Shown: positions 25,730 through 35,176 of the stretch, piece by piece
Position numbering within the stretch: the stretch's first letter is position 1
How the letters are laid out: the number at the start of each line of letters is the position of its first letter
DNA from: a bacterium
GTDB taxonomy: Bacteria > Bdellovibrionota > Bacteriovoracia > Bacteriovoracales > Bacteriovoracaceae
Direction: 5' to 3'
Length of the DNA: 64,000 bases
Assembly: GCA_030425045.1 (NCBI GenBank)
Contig: JAUHVL010000009.1
Coordinates: 1 to 64,000, forward strand
Translations under genes and position numbers: made by a program
The notes under the pieces: generated by a model
Seen by the model: only the letters and a program-made list of their open reading frames with translations
Told to the model about the DNA's origin: nothing
The model's database searches: none

Positions 25730-26341
25730 ATGAAAACTCTATTAACACTTACTCTTCTTTTTCTTTTTAAAACAACGTGGGCCAATCAAAAAGACTGGAC
25801 TCATTTTCTTCATAACCCAAATTATGTCATTGGCTATGGCTTTGCAGGACATGACTATCCCATGATTAAAACACATCCTCGTATTTCTTTTCGAGGTGGT
25901 TCTTTTAGTACAGATGCTCACCAAACATGCCTTGAAGGCGACCGTATTAGAACAATAAATAAGAAGAAACTTTGTCTTCAGTATCGAGATGAAATGGTTT
26001 GGAACGATACAATGGATAAAAAAATCAAAACCGGAAATCGCATATGTGCTCAACCTAAACGTATGGTTTTAACAAGACCAATATCGGGGAAGAAAACAAT
26101 TTGCGAGAAGAGAAAAGATATTATTAAAGCATGGGAAGAAGAAAACCCTAGAGAAAAGTTTAACAAAGAGAGTTTAGCAACTTGTACGCTAAAAAGAGAA
26201 ATTGATGTCAACACGTCAATTAAGTTTAAAATCTTTGTGGCCGAGAAAAGAAATCATAAAAATACTAATAATTATGATAAACGTTGGGGTGGAAAGCCAC
26301 TATTTACACAAATGTGGTCGATTCCTAAATGTGACAGATAA
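25730..26341 (+). CDS. secreted Cys-containing protein, paralog of the 19595 product
   Basis: The 203 aa product (ATG at 25730; ATG 25727 or TTG 25721 also possible) has a signal peptide MKTLLTLTLLFLFKTTWA. It shares YVIGYGFAGH, RISFRGGSFST and a terminal W(S/T)(I/V)P segment with the 19595 protein, with matching Cys positions. Its stop lies 2 bases before the ATG of the TIGR02147 regulator, so this paralog sits in a regulator operon whereas the other stands alone. Confidence 0.72.
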   Translation: MKTLLTLTLLFLFKTTWANQKDWTHFLHNPNYVIGYGFAGHDYPMIKTHPRISFRGGSFSTDAHQTCLEGDRIRTINKKKLCLQYRDEMVWNDTMDKKIKTGNRICAQPKRMVLTRPISGKKTICEKRKDIIKAWEEENPREKFNKESLATCTLKREIDVNTSIKFKIFVAEKRNHKNTNNYDKRWGGKPLFTQMWSIPKCDR

Positions 26342-26343
26342 AA

Positions 26344-27231
26344 ATGGATAAACAAAACAACACAAATATTAAAAAGAAAAACTTAAAGATAACACATCGT
26401 CCTTCTGCTTTTGACTTTAGCTCTATTTCTGAATTTATTGTTGCCATCGGGCTTCCCAACGGTCGCTATAATCATAAAAGTGATAATTTAAAAGAGCTCG
26501 CCTTAAAACTTGGCTATAGATCTCCCAGTACATTAACAATGATCATAAAAGAACAACGTCTTCCCTCCAAAGGCTTTATAAAATCTTTAGCGGATACATT
26601 TAAGTTAAGTGCTAAAGAAAAAAATTATCTCTTTTTACTTTTAGAAAAAAGCAAAAAAGAAATGAAGGGAGAAGATCTTAAAGAAACACTCCTTGGCCTA
26701 AAAAAGTATCGAAATAATGTTCAAGACTATGGCATGGACCTCAATAAATTTGAGGCGATCTCAAATTGGTATTACTCTGCCATCACTCAAATGATTGAGA
26801 TGGATAATTTTATTGAGGATGCAGAATGGGTTTCAAGACAGCTGGTAGGAAAAGTAAAGCCTTCACAGATTAGATTGGCCATTGACCAGATGCTTGATCT
26901 TGGAATCCTTAAAAGAGATAAAAAAAATAAACTAAAGCTAGCTTCTGGTGGATGGCGACTGGTTCAAGACATACCTTCAAGTGCTATTCGAAATTATCAC
27001 TCAGGTTTAATTGAACTGGCCGGAGAAAGTCTTCATAGTGTTGATCCTGAAAGCCGACATATGATGGGACTTACTCTCCCTTTTGATAGTGATCAAATGG
27101 AAGAGGCCAAAGACTTTATTCAAAACTTTATTATGAAATTTAATCGTAAGTTTGCCAATAATAAGGGCGATAAAATAGAACAACTTAATATACAATTTTT
27201 TCCGCTGACAAAAGATGATATGGAACACTGA
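26344..27231 (+). CDS. TIGR02147/DUF4423-type transcriptional regulator
   Basis: The product is 295 aa. An HTH near residues 50-90 (LKELALKLGYRSPSTLTMII) is followed by a winged-helix-like middle (RLAIDQMLDLGILKRD) and the family signature IRNYHSGLIELAGES...LNIQFFPLTKDD. It lies between the secreted paralog gene (2 bases upstream) and the secreted protease gene (8 bases downstream), in one operon. The layout parallels 2479-4285, where a regulator of the same family overlaps a secreted protein gene with a related HE motif. Confidence 0.87.
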   Translation: MDKQNNTNIKKKNLKITHRPSAFDFSSISEFIVAIGLPNGRYNHKSDNLKELALKLGYRSPSTLTMIIKEQRLPSKGFIKSLADTFKLSAKEKNYLFLLLEKSKKEMKGEDLKETLLGLKKYRNNVQDYGMDLNKFEAISNWYYSAITQMIEMDNFIEDAEWVSRQLVGKVKPSQIRLAIDQMLDLGILKRDKKNKLKLASGGWRLVQDIPSSAIRNYHSGLIELAGESLHSVDPESRHMMGLTLPFDSDQMEEAKDFIQNFIMKFNRKFANNKGDKIEQLNIQFFPLTKDDMEH

Positions 27232-27239
27232 GGTAGAGT

Positions 27240-28292
27240 ATGAAAAAAAGCATCATTACAGTAATTGTTTTTTTACTAACATTTAATCTAAATGCTTTTG
27301 ATAATTATGAACACAAAAAACTTTTTGAACGTATCTTAAAAGGTGAATATCAACTGGACTCCATTGATGACTTTAATATATGGGATGACTTTCTCTTTAT
27401 GGATGGAGTTTATGGTGCCTTTAACCCTCTTGAAATTTATGGTTCAGGGGATGGGAATGTTGTTGGTAATGGCGGAGGTATGTCAGAAGGAACCTTTGAA
27501 TATTCATTTCAAATTTTAGGTAGAGTTATTAAAGATTGCTTACAAGATCAGTACTGTCTTGACGAACAACATGAGTATGATCTTTTGAAAAATATTTACA
27601 GTGTCCATCAACAAAATATGACAATGAAAAACTACCTTATTTTTGTTGATGGTGAAGTCCATAAGAGCTTCTTTGATGAAGGCAATGGTCGAGGTCCTAG
27701 AACAGCACTCACAGGGTCTAAATCAATGCTTCCCATTTTTATTAATACTTCTCACCTTTATGATGCTCTTGGAGCACCGAGATGGGATGTCGGTAAATCT
27801 ATTAGTATTCTAGTCCATGAGTTAGGACATCAAGCTGGAAATCCTGACCACCGCTATTTAGATAAGGTTGGTCAAAAGGTCAAACGCTTTCTTGAAGCCG
27901 ATAAAACAACACTAGAAAGCAAAGTAAATGATGAAGTTGTTAGAGTTTGGATGAGAAATGGGCAAAACCCAACAGAACAATTTGAGTTAGGTGTCTTTTG
28001 GGATGGAGAAGAAAAAAATATACGAGATGAGGTTCTCAATAATATTAAATGTCCACGAGAGTTCGACCTAGATAAGTTTTCTTTTTCAAACCTACATTGG
28101 GATCACCTTAGATATGACGATCAAGACGGTTATGTGGTTCCTATAACCTTATGGATGAATTTGAGATGTATTAATCACTCGAAAGGCCTCGTGGCAGAAT
28201 ATGAAAACCTTGAGTACAAAATTCTTCTTTCAAGAGGGAAATCACAAAAAGACAAAGCATTATCGGTTAAGTATTTTATCGAAAGACTCTAA
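27240..28292 (+). CDS. secreted zinc protease-like protein with HELGH site
   Basis: The product is 350 aa with signal peptide to about residue 19. A Gly-rich stretch GDGNVVGNGGG (71-80) precedes a zinc motif HELGHQAGNPDHRY: His193, Glu194, His197, with Asp203/His204 as candidate third ligand (HExxHxxGxxD/H, metzincin-like). The 1260 and 2479 proteins share parts of this motif but lack His197. It is third in the operon with the TIGR02147 regulator and ends 5 bases from the convergent lipoprotein gene. Confidence 0.72.
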   Translation: MKKSIITVIVFLLTFNLNAFDNYEHKKLFERILKGEYQLDSIDDFNIWDDFLFMDGVYGAFNPLEIYGSGDGNVVGNGGGMSEGTFEYSFQILGRVIKDCLQDQYCLDEQHEYDLLKNIYSVHQQNMTMKNYLIFVDGEVHKSFFDEGNGRGPRTALTGSKSMLPIFINTSHLYDALGAPRWDVGKSISILVHELGHQAGNPDHRYLDKVGQKVKRFLEADKTTLESKVNDEVVRVWMRNGQNPTEQFELGVFWDGEEKNIRDEVLNNIKCPREFDLDKFSFSNLHWDHLRYDDQDGYVVPITLWMNLRCINHSKGLVAEYENLEYKILLSRGKSQKDKALSVKYFIERL

Positions 28293-28297
28293 GTCCT

Positions 28298-31258
28298 CTA
28301 TTCAGCGATACAATGAGCAAACTGCTCTTCTAGCGTTTGATTTTTACTACTACCCTGTTGTTGTTTAGCTAACTGATCTGCTCTTTCAATAATGTTTTGA
28401 AGAAGTTTTGCAATATTAAGCCGTTGAGCTTTGAACTCAGTTGGTGGGTTTGAAGTGAGATCGGCGACTTGAAGTTTTCCCCAAAAATCTTCTGAAGGTA
28501 TCTTCTTCTTACTAATCATAAAGTAATAAGCACCATAGGCATACTTTTCTTTATCTTTAGCAAGTCCTGCTAGTTTAATAACAGAGCTTCGATAGAGTCT
28601 GAATCCATTTTCTAGCTCGGCGAATTCAAGTACATTATCTTTATTTTGATCAAAACGGATAAGAGTTGATTCAATATTTAACATGGCCCCAAAAATAATC
28701 TTTCCAAGACGTGAGCTTACATAAGCTGAATTATCATCGCGAGCAAACCTTTCGATACTTTGTAAAAACGCCATGACTTCTTCCCATGGGGTGGTAGTAA
28801 CGTATTTATACAGTTTTGCTAGATGATATCTTAAACCGAGGTTATTCATTAAGGTTTTAAAGAAATTACTTCTAAAACATTGATTCTCAATCTTGGGGTT
28901 ATCCCTTGTGCCGTAGTTTTGACAGTAACCATTATTAATCATACTGGAAAAAAGTTTATCTCCCGTTTGAACGGCCATAAAGACAAGACTTCCATATTCT
29001 GTAATTTCGGCGGCATTGATATCGAGAGTTCCATCTGACTGCCCTTGAAATAGATCCGCTAATAATAAAATATTTCGTCCAAATGTTTTTATTGAAGTCG
29101 ACCATAGATCAAAATAATCAAGTGCCGGTTTAAATTCATAGAGCACACAGTCGAGGCTTTTATTATCAAGGACAAAATCTTTTCTTCGGTTTTCAAATGG
29201 TTTGTCATCTTCTACTGGAATAAAACCATATTTTGGAAGAAGTAATTCAGCGGCCCATTTGACGGCAATAACTTCTTTTACTCCATAGGCCGTACGAATG
29301 GCATAATTGCCGTAATAGCTATAACCTTTATCGTTTCTAAAATATCGATACTGATTAATCACTTTGTTAAACTCTTGAAGATAGAGAACTTGTTTTTCGG
29401 CAGAGAAATGCCTATATCCAGGATCTTTTAATTGGCTTTGCTTAACTCTCACCTCTTCCCACGTTCTCTTTTTTTCAGGAATTTGATAAAAGGTAAGTTC
29501 AGCAAAGTAAATTTTTTCGATAAACTCTTCTACTAAATTTGAAAGGGAAAGAAAGTCTCGAACGGTGAAAATATCTTCATACCCGTTAACCAGCTTAACC
29601 TTCAAACTTTCGATCAGAGGAATAAACTGCTCATACTTTTTCCCATCTTCTAAGATATACTCCGCAATAGTAATCATATTTTTAGCACTGACAACGGGAA
29701 AAAGAGCCGCGCTTAATTGAATATTGTCTCGAAAGTCTCTTAGATCAATAAGAGCGAGTTCATAGAGATCTCTTTTTGAAATTGTATCGAGATCGAGATT
29801 AGATAAATCATAATAAAGATTACCAATAAACTGCATTTTATTGAGAAAAGTAAAGAGCTCTCCCCGATTCGTCAGATCACTACGCCCCCCTAAAAAGAGC
29901 GTTTTAAAACCAATAGCAGCATCGAGAAATTCCACATTGATATTAATATCTTCCATTTCATCGTTTAAAAATTTTAGAAACTTATAATACTCTACCTCAG
30001 CAGGAAAAATAGTATTTCTAATAATCTTTAATCTCAATGTCTCTGCTAAATTAGAAGTTGCGTTAAGAAAATCATTTTTAGAAAGTAGCCCTTCTTCATC
30101 TAAACTTTTCTCAGGCTCTGTTGCTCTAAAAATTGACTCATTATTTAAAAAATAAAGATAAGACTCAAGTCCTATATCAGCCAAAGAAAAAAGTGATTTC
30201 ATATTTTTAAAAGTATACTCGTCAGAATAATTATTTCTTCCATCAATGATATTATATTTTAATTGCCTCACTGTCGGTTTTAAAAACTCCATGGCCTCCA
30301 TTTCATTAAAGAGGTCATCAAAGACCAAATCAATTTCTTCTTGAGTAATAATCACGGTACTATTTCGATGATCATAGAGTTGTTTTGCGATTTCATTGAG
30401 GTTTTTTTGAAAATAAACCAAATAATTCGTATTTCCTTCGAGGTCTTCTTCATTTGAAAAATAGAGATTAAAAATTGAGGTCGTTAAGTCAGGACCGATA
30501 TCGAAAAAACGAAGCATTTCATCGGAACTCAAGTTTGATTTATCACCGCCAAGAAACAGTTTCTTAAAGCTTAAAAGAGCATCAATCACATCTGAGCTGA
30601 TGCTTAAGTTTCCAAAAGTTTCTCCCTCGGTTACATCTTCTATTAATACTTTTAAATTTACGTCATGAGGTTCAATATTTTTTTGTAAATTCTTTGAGAC
30701 AAGAGGTTTAGCAAATTCAGAAAAGCGGTTAATCGCTAGGGAGAAATCACGAGAATATTTTAAGAAGTTTCGATCCCTTGCCTCTGCCCCTTTGATTGCC
30801 TTATTCATGGCCATCGCCTCAGAATTGAGCACTTTTAAAAGATCAAATATGGCATCAATATTTCTAACAGAGAGACTATCTCTTGGCTCATTTAAAACAA
30901 TATTTCCCAATTTAAAAAACATCGAAAGTTTATCTTGAAGATCATTTGTCGATAGCGAGAGGTTTTCATTAATAAAGGTATTTAATTCAGAAAGCGTAAT
31001 AAAGTCGGGATTATTTCTTCTAGAAACACCAATATATGTTTTTAATCCTGACCTTAAACAATCAATAGGTTCTGATATATTCTCTTCAAAGATAAGATTG
31101 AATTTTTCGGCATCAGAAGAGAAATCACAATTTGTTTCAAGTACATTAGCGACATAGGCCACATCAGCATTTTCAACGGGTTCATCCGAGAAGTACCCAC
31201 AACCACTAACGAGACCAAGCAAGACGACAATAACATAATACAACATGGAACGATTCAC
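28298..31258 (-). CDS. very large lipoprotein with an EF-hand-like loop, 986 aa
   Basis: The N-terminus MNRSMLYYVIVVLLGLVSGC has a lipobox with Cys20. The chain is almost entirely helical with repeated patterns of about 150 residues (for example DVNLKVLIEDV...FLGGDKSNLSSDEM and NINVEFLDAAI...FLGGRSDLTNRGEL), suggesting internal repeats. Near residue 865, DQNKDNVLEFAE fits the canonical EF-hand calcium loop. It is probably anchored to a membrane facing the periplasm or exterior. Function unknown. Confidence 0.72.
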   Translation of the reverse strand: MNRSMLYYVIVVLLGLVSGCGYFSDEPVENADVAYVANVLETNCDFSSDAEKFNLIFEENISEPIDCLRSGLKTYIGVSRRNNPDFITLSELNTFINENLSLSTNDLQDKLSMFFKLGNIVLNEPRDSLSVRNIDAIFDLLKVLNSEAMAMNKAIKGAEARDRNFLKYSRDFSLAINRFSEFAKPLVSKNLQKNIEPHDVNLKVLIEDVTEGETFGNLSISSDVIDALLSFKKLFLGGDKSNLSSDEMLRFFDIGPDLTTSIFNLYFSNEEDLEGNTNYLVYFQKNLNEIAKQLYDHRNSTVIITQEEIDLVFDDLFNEMEAMEFLKPTVRQLKYNIIDGRNNYSDEYTFKNMKSLFSLADIGLESYLYFLNNESIFRATEPEKSLDEEGLLSKNDFLNATSNLAETLRLKIIRNTIFPAEVEYYKFLKFLNDEMEDININVEFLDAAIGFKTLFLGGRSDLTNRGELFTFLNKMQFIGNLYYDLSNLDLDTISKRDLYELALIDLRDFRDNIQLSAALFPVVSAKNMITIAEYILEDGKKYEQFIPLIESLKVKLVNGYEDIFTVRDFLSLSNLVEEFIEKIYFAELTFYQIPEKKRTWEEVRVKQSQLKDPGYRHFSAEKQVLYLQEFNKVINQYRYFRNDKGYSYYGNYAIRTAYGVKEVIAVKWAAELLLPKYGFIPVEDDKPFENRRKDFVLDNKSLDCVLYEFKPALDYFDLWSTSIKTFGRNILLLADLFQGQSDGTLDINAAEITEYGSLVFMAVQTGDKLFSSMINNGYCQNYGTRDNPKIENQCFRSNFFKTLMNNLGLRYHLAKLYKYVTTTPWEEVMAFLQSIERFARDDNSAYVSSRLGKIIFGAMLNIESTLIRFDQNKDNVLEFAELENGFRLYRSSVIKLAGLAKDKEKYAYGAYYFMISKKKIPSEDFWGKLQVADLTSNPPTEFKAQRLNIAKLLQNIIERADQLAKQQQGSSKNQTLEEQFAHCIAE

Positions 31259-31448
31259 TGTTAACTCTACTTACAACATTTATAAAGCGCCATACTCCCA
31301 ATATTTGTGCTGAATTAACAAGGAAAAAGACATTTTCTGTGTCATTTTTATACTAGCTGACTCGTCTTCTTTGTAATTTTTACAAACTGATAAAAGTCTC
31401 GTTTCAAGTTCAGTCAAAAATGATAAGCGTACTATCTTACAGAAATTA

Positions 31449-32477
31449 CTAGAGAATCTTTTTAGAATCCAGTGCAATCTTATCGTAGACAGATTTATCA
31501 ACTTTGTAGACCCAAGCCCCTTTTTCGAGGTTAGTCCTTTGAGCTTTCTCTTGAGCTAGAATAGTATCTTCAATTTTTTGTAATTCCTCTTTTCCATCAT
31601 TTTGACCAACGACGAACTGAGTTTGAGGCTCTTCAAACAACGCTGATAGTTTTAGAAAATGCTCCTGATCACTTTTTGCAAAACTTAAACTATAAACAAG
31701 TTTATTTTTTAGTTTAATCTTAATATTTTTATCAAAGTGTAATTCTTTTACCTTTTTATCTACTGGAGTAAAGAATTCTTTAAATTTTATACTTGAAAAG
31801 TTCCCAGGGATATCTTGTAATTTATCTTTGTTGGATTTTTTTATTTCTTCAGAATCAATAATAAAACTCTCATCCTTTTTGATTATTTCAAAATTTTTAT
31901 CTGCCATCACAGAAATCTTTTCAATCTCTTCTTTTTTGACCTCTAACAAAACTGTATTGACGAAGTCTTTATATGACGAGTCTAACCACAGACTATCTTT
32001 TGATACATAAACATCACTTTTTCCCTCTTTAAATAAATAATTTCCTTTACCTTTTAAAGATTTTCCCACTCTAAACGCTATTGTTTTTTTCCCATCATTA
32101 TCAAAGAGCTCTACTAGATACTTTCTTTTTTCTTTATCTAGCTCATATTTACTTAATTCTTTTTCTGAAGCATTCGACGCTACCTTCTCTTTCACTTGAA
32201 TGCTCGCCAATTTGTAGATTAAGTCATTTACTTTTTCAGTTGAGGCTGGATATGACTTATAATTTTCTAGTAAGAACCTATTTGAGTCTCGAGTTAATGT
32301 AATATTTTTATCTTTACCAAAACTTAATCTAATTTTTTGAATTTTATTAATATCTAGTCCTTTTATATAATCGCTTCCTGCAAGTAAGTCAGTACCTCTT
32401 TTGTTTTCGTTCATAAAAACAAAAAGAGAGATGACAAAAAGTATAACCGTTGTTAACGAAAGGGTTTTTAGTTTCAT
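31449..32477 (-). CDS. DUF4340 membrane-anchored protein of a Gld-type ABC system
   Basis: The product is 342 aa with one N-terminal membrane anchor (SLTTVILFVISLFVFM) and a beta-rich outer part with repeats typical of DUF4340 (YLVELFDNDGK...FRVGKSLKGKGNYLF...VYVSKDSLW). DUF4340 genes follow GldG-like genes in ABC clusters of many bacteria. The start overlaps the GldG-like gene by 4 bases. It is the last gene of the leftward operon. Confidence 0.8.
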   Translation of the reverse strand: MKLKTLSLTTVILFVISLFVFMNENKRGTDLLAGSDYIKGLDINKIQKIRLSFGKDKNITLTRDSNRFLLENYKSYPASTEKVNDLIYKLASIQVKEKVASNASEKELSKYELDKEKRKYLVELFDNDGKKTIAFRVGKSLKGKGNYLFKEGKSDVYVSKDSLWLDSSYKDFVNTVLLEVKKEEIEKISVMADKNFEIIKKDESFIIDSEEIKKSNKDKLQDIPGNFSSIKFKEFFTPVDKKVKELHFDKNIKIKLKNKLVYSLSFAKSDQEHFLKLSALFEEPQTQFVVGQNDGKEELQKIEDTILAQEKAQRTNLEKGAWVYKVDKSVYDKIALDSKKIL

Positions 32478-34414
32478 GCTTTCACCTCCGTAAAATTTTC
32501 AGTATGATGAGAGTCTTTTTTATGATTTATGATCTCTCTTCGACCTTGCATTAAACTACTTCTTTTATAGTTATAATAAATACCAAAAACAATAACAAAG
32601 AACGGTACAAACATTGTGTTGAAATACTGAAAGAATTTCCCTATGCGTTCGACCTTCTCTCTTCCTTCTCTTTTTACATTTCGGAGCTCTTTCTTTAAAG
32701 CTGCAATATTTTTGGCCAATTCTTTTTTCTTTTTAATACCTTCATTTTGTAAGAGTGCGATGTTTCCAGCATTGGCCTTACTCCCAAGTTGATTTAATTC
32801 TGACTGAAACCGAGCAATACTTGCATTGATTTCTTTGACTTTATCAGCAGTACGTTTTTCTGCTTCAAATTCAATTTCATTAATAACATCAAAAGACCGA
32901 TTTACCCGACCTTTTGAACGTACACTCATTAAGTCCATATCGCCCGAAATAGCTTCAACACTATTTAAAAACAATGTACTATTATCATTGGCGACAGATG
33001 CACCAAGGAATGTGTTTTTAAATGCAAACTGATCACTAATAAAATCGACATCTGAAAAAACGATAACAACACTTTCTTTCTTTGATTCTTTTAAAAACTG
33101 TTTATTATTTTTTTTCTCTTTCTTCTTTGTGCCGTTTGGGTAAGCCGTTTTAAATTTACCCATTGCCTTATAAGCAATAACTACAGGAGAAGATCCTTCT
33201 GTAAATTTCTTCCAAAGTATGTCTGGATTGTTTAACTCATAACCTTGAGCACGGTACGCATTTCCCTTATTAGATGTAGACATAATTACGGAATGTTTTA
33301 CTCCTTCGATACTTTTAGCTTTTAAAACTCCAGGAAAGACAAACGCTGCGTCATTAATACCTGAAGTAATATTGTCATTATATTGTTCTGTACAAACTTC
33401 ATTACAATTCAGTAAAGCCAATAGCCTCCCTGGTGGGCGATTAGGATGAAAGCGTCCATATCCACTCAGATAACGATCTCCAGCATAACTATTTTCTTGT
33501 AACTCTATACCCCATTTATCCATTAATTTTTTAAAGTTATTATCAGGTGAGCTTGAAGTTCCATACATAGAAGAGCTTTTTAAACTAACTGTATTTGGGT
33601 CAGTAAAGACAAGAACATTGCCTCCATTTAAAACATATTGATCAATTGCAAACAGCGTATCATCGGAAAAGCCGGTTGGGTGAATTATGACAAGTGAGTC
33701 GACACCTGAAATACTCTTTGTGTCTTTTTCAATCTTTTTTACATTATAAAATTCAGATAATAATTGAGTTACAAGCCAAGATTGGTTTACATCTTTTCCT
33801 TGCATTCTCATTATTTGGGCCATGTATGGGTTTAGATCATCAACTAAAACATCAATTGAGGAAAGTATGCCAATATTCTTTTTTTGTGGATTGAGTACTG
33901 TATAAATTAACTTTGTTAACTCGTACTCAAGTTTATCTTTTTGATTAGGGTCAAAAAACTCAATAATTTTTTCAGTACCTGATTCATTTTCAGCAACTAA
34001 ACCAAAGAAGTATCGTTCAGTTTCAGTTAAGTTAAACTTTTTCAAACCGTACATGACCGCATCTTCTTCTTCAGGTGTATCAGGTCTTGGATCTATAACT
34101 TCTAATTTTAGATTATTTCTAGAGTTACTAACAAATTGTCTCAAAAGTTCTTGAACGTAGAGAAAATGATTATTAAATGCTCTAAGACCTTCAGTACCTT
34201 TATTTGCAGCAGTTTTGGAGTAATATAACTTTAAGTTAATTGGAGAATCTAACTTATTTAAAATCGACTTGGTACCATTAGAAAGGGTATAGAGTCTTTC
34301 TTCAGTAAAGTCTATTCTAACTTTTTTGAATAGTGTTGAGCCGATATAAATAAGTAGGGTCATTGAAAATAGACCAAGAATAACCTTTAAATAGTTTTCT
34401 TTTTGCTTATTCAT
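32474..34414 (-). CDS. GldG-like ABC transporter accessory protein
   Basis: The product is 646 aa. An N-terminal helix (about 10-28) is followed by RIDFTEERLYTLSNGTKSIL, the Gldg-family entry motif, then a large extracytoplasmic domain with FTDPNT and other ABC-type uncharacterised transport signatures, a coiled coil (about 540-605) and a C-terminal helix (FFVIVFGIYY). GldG works with GldA and GldF in Bacteroidetes gliding and export; in other phyla the role is unknown. It lies 15 bases after the permease. Confidence 0.85.
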   Translation of the reverse strand: MNKQKENYLKVILGLFSMTLLIYIGSTLFKKVRIDFTEERLYTLSNGTKSILNKLDSPINLKLYYSKTAANKGTEGLRAFNNHFLYVQELLRQFVSNSRNNLKLEVIDPRPDTPEEEDAVMYGLKKFNLTETERYFFGLVAENESGTEKIIEFFDPNQKDKLEYELTKLIYTVLNPQKKNIGILSSIDVLVDDLNPYMAQIMRMQGKDVNQSWLVTQLLSEFYNVKKIEKDTKSISGVDSLVIIHPTGFSDDTLFAIDQYVLNGGNVLVFTDPNTVSLKSSSMYGTSSSPDNNFKKLMDKWGIELQENSYAGDRYLSGYGRFHPNRPPGRLLALLNCNEVCTEQYNDNITSGINDAAFVFPGVLKAKSIEGVKHSVIMSTSNKGNAYRAQGYELNNPDILWKKFTEGSSPVVIAYKAMGKFKTAYPNGTKKKEKKNNKQFLKESKKESVVIVFSDVDFISDQFAFKNTFLGASVANDNSTLFLNSVEAISGDMDLMSVRSKGRVNRSFDVINEIEFEAEKRTADKVKEINASIARFQSELNQLGSKANAGNIALLQNEGIKKKKELAKNIAALKKELRNVKREGREKVERIGKFFQYFNTMFVPFFVIVFGIYYNYKRSSLMQGRREIINHKKDSHHTENFTEVKA

Positions 34415-34429
34415 TGTCTTTCCTTCCTT

Positions 34430-35176
34430 TTAATTTGCTTTGTTCTCATCCAATAAAATTATATTTCCAAAAAGCCAAAAACTAATCATTACAGAAAAAA
34501 ACCAAATATTACTTAAGCTAAAAACCCCTCGTTCTATTGAGTCAAAATGATTTAAAACACTTAACGATTCAAATAAGTCGACTACATATTTAGGAGAAAA
34601 AGAGGAAATAAAATCGAGAATTGGTGGCGAGCCTGCCATGAGAAGAAGAAAACTTACACATACAGTTAAGATAAAACTAATCACTTGATTCTTTGTTAAA
34701 GCAGAAAAAAATCCTCCGACTGCCAATAGAGAACCGGCTATTAAAAAAGATGCTAGGTAACCTAGAAAAATAACACCGTAGTCAGGCTTTCCTAGGTATG
34801 TCACTGTAATAATCATTGGGAATGTCCCTAAAAGTGCGAGACCAATAAATGCCCAAGATGCAAAGAACTTAGCGAGGACTGCCTGCTTAACCGTAACAGG
34901 CATAGTTAAAAGTAATTCGACCGTCCCAGACTTTCTTTCCTCCGACCATAACCTCATACTCACAGCAGGAATCAAAAATAAAAACATCCAAGGAATATAC
35001 TTAAAAAAAGAAGTCATCGAAGCCTCACGCATATAAAAAAAGCTCCCACGGCCTGGTTCAAAAGTAAGATATCCTATTCCAAAAAGAAAAATCACAAGAA
35101 ATACATAGCCTAATGGAGTTTTAAAATAACTAGCAAATTCCTTAAAAAATAAATTCTTCACTGTTTGATTTATCAT
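34430..35176 (-). CDS. ABC-2 type permease, GldF-like
   Basis: The product is 248 aa with about six membrane helices. FKEFASYFKTPLGYVFLVIF at the start and RLWSEERKSGTVELLLTMPV are hallmarks of the ABC-2/GldF permease family. The start overlaps the ATPase stop by 4 bases. It forms the membrane channel with the ATPase encoded upstream. Confidence 0.88.
   Translation of the reverse strand: MINQTVKNLFFKEFASYFKTPLGYVFLVIFLFGIGYLTFEPGRGSFFYMREASMTSFFKYIPWMFLFLIPAVSMRLWSEERKSGTVELLLTMPVTVKQAVLAKFFASWAFIGLALLGTFPMIITVTYLGKPDYGVIFLGYLASFLIAGSLLAVGGFFSALTKNQVISFILTVCVSFLLLMAGSPPILDFISSFSPKYVVDLFESLSVLNHFDSIERGVFSLSNIWFFSVMISFWLFGNIILLDENKAN

Noticed and set aside
31280-31501. 73 aa minus-strand frame between the DUF4340 and lipoprotein genes
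   Set aside because: It overlaps the end of the DUF4340 gene in another frame, starts without a ribosome site and resembles no protein; I treat 31259-31448 as non-coding.
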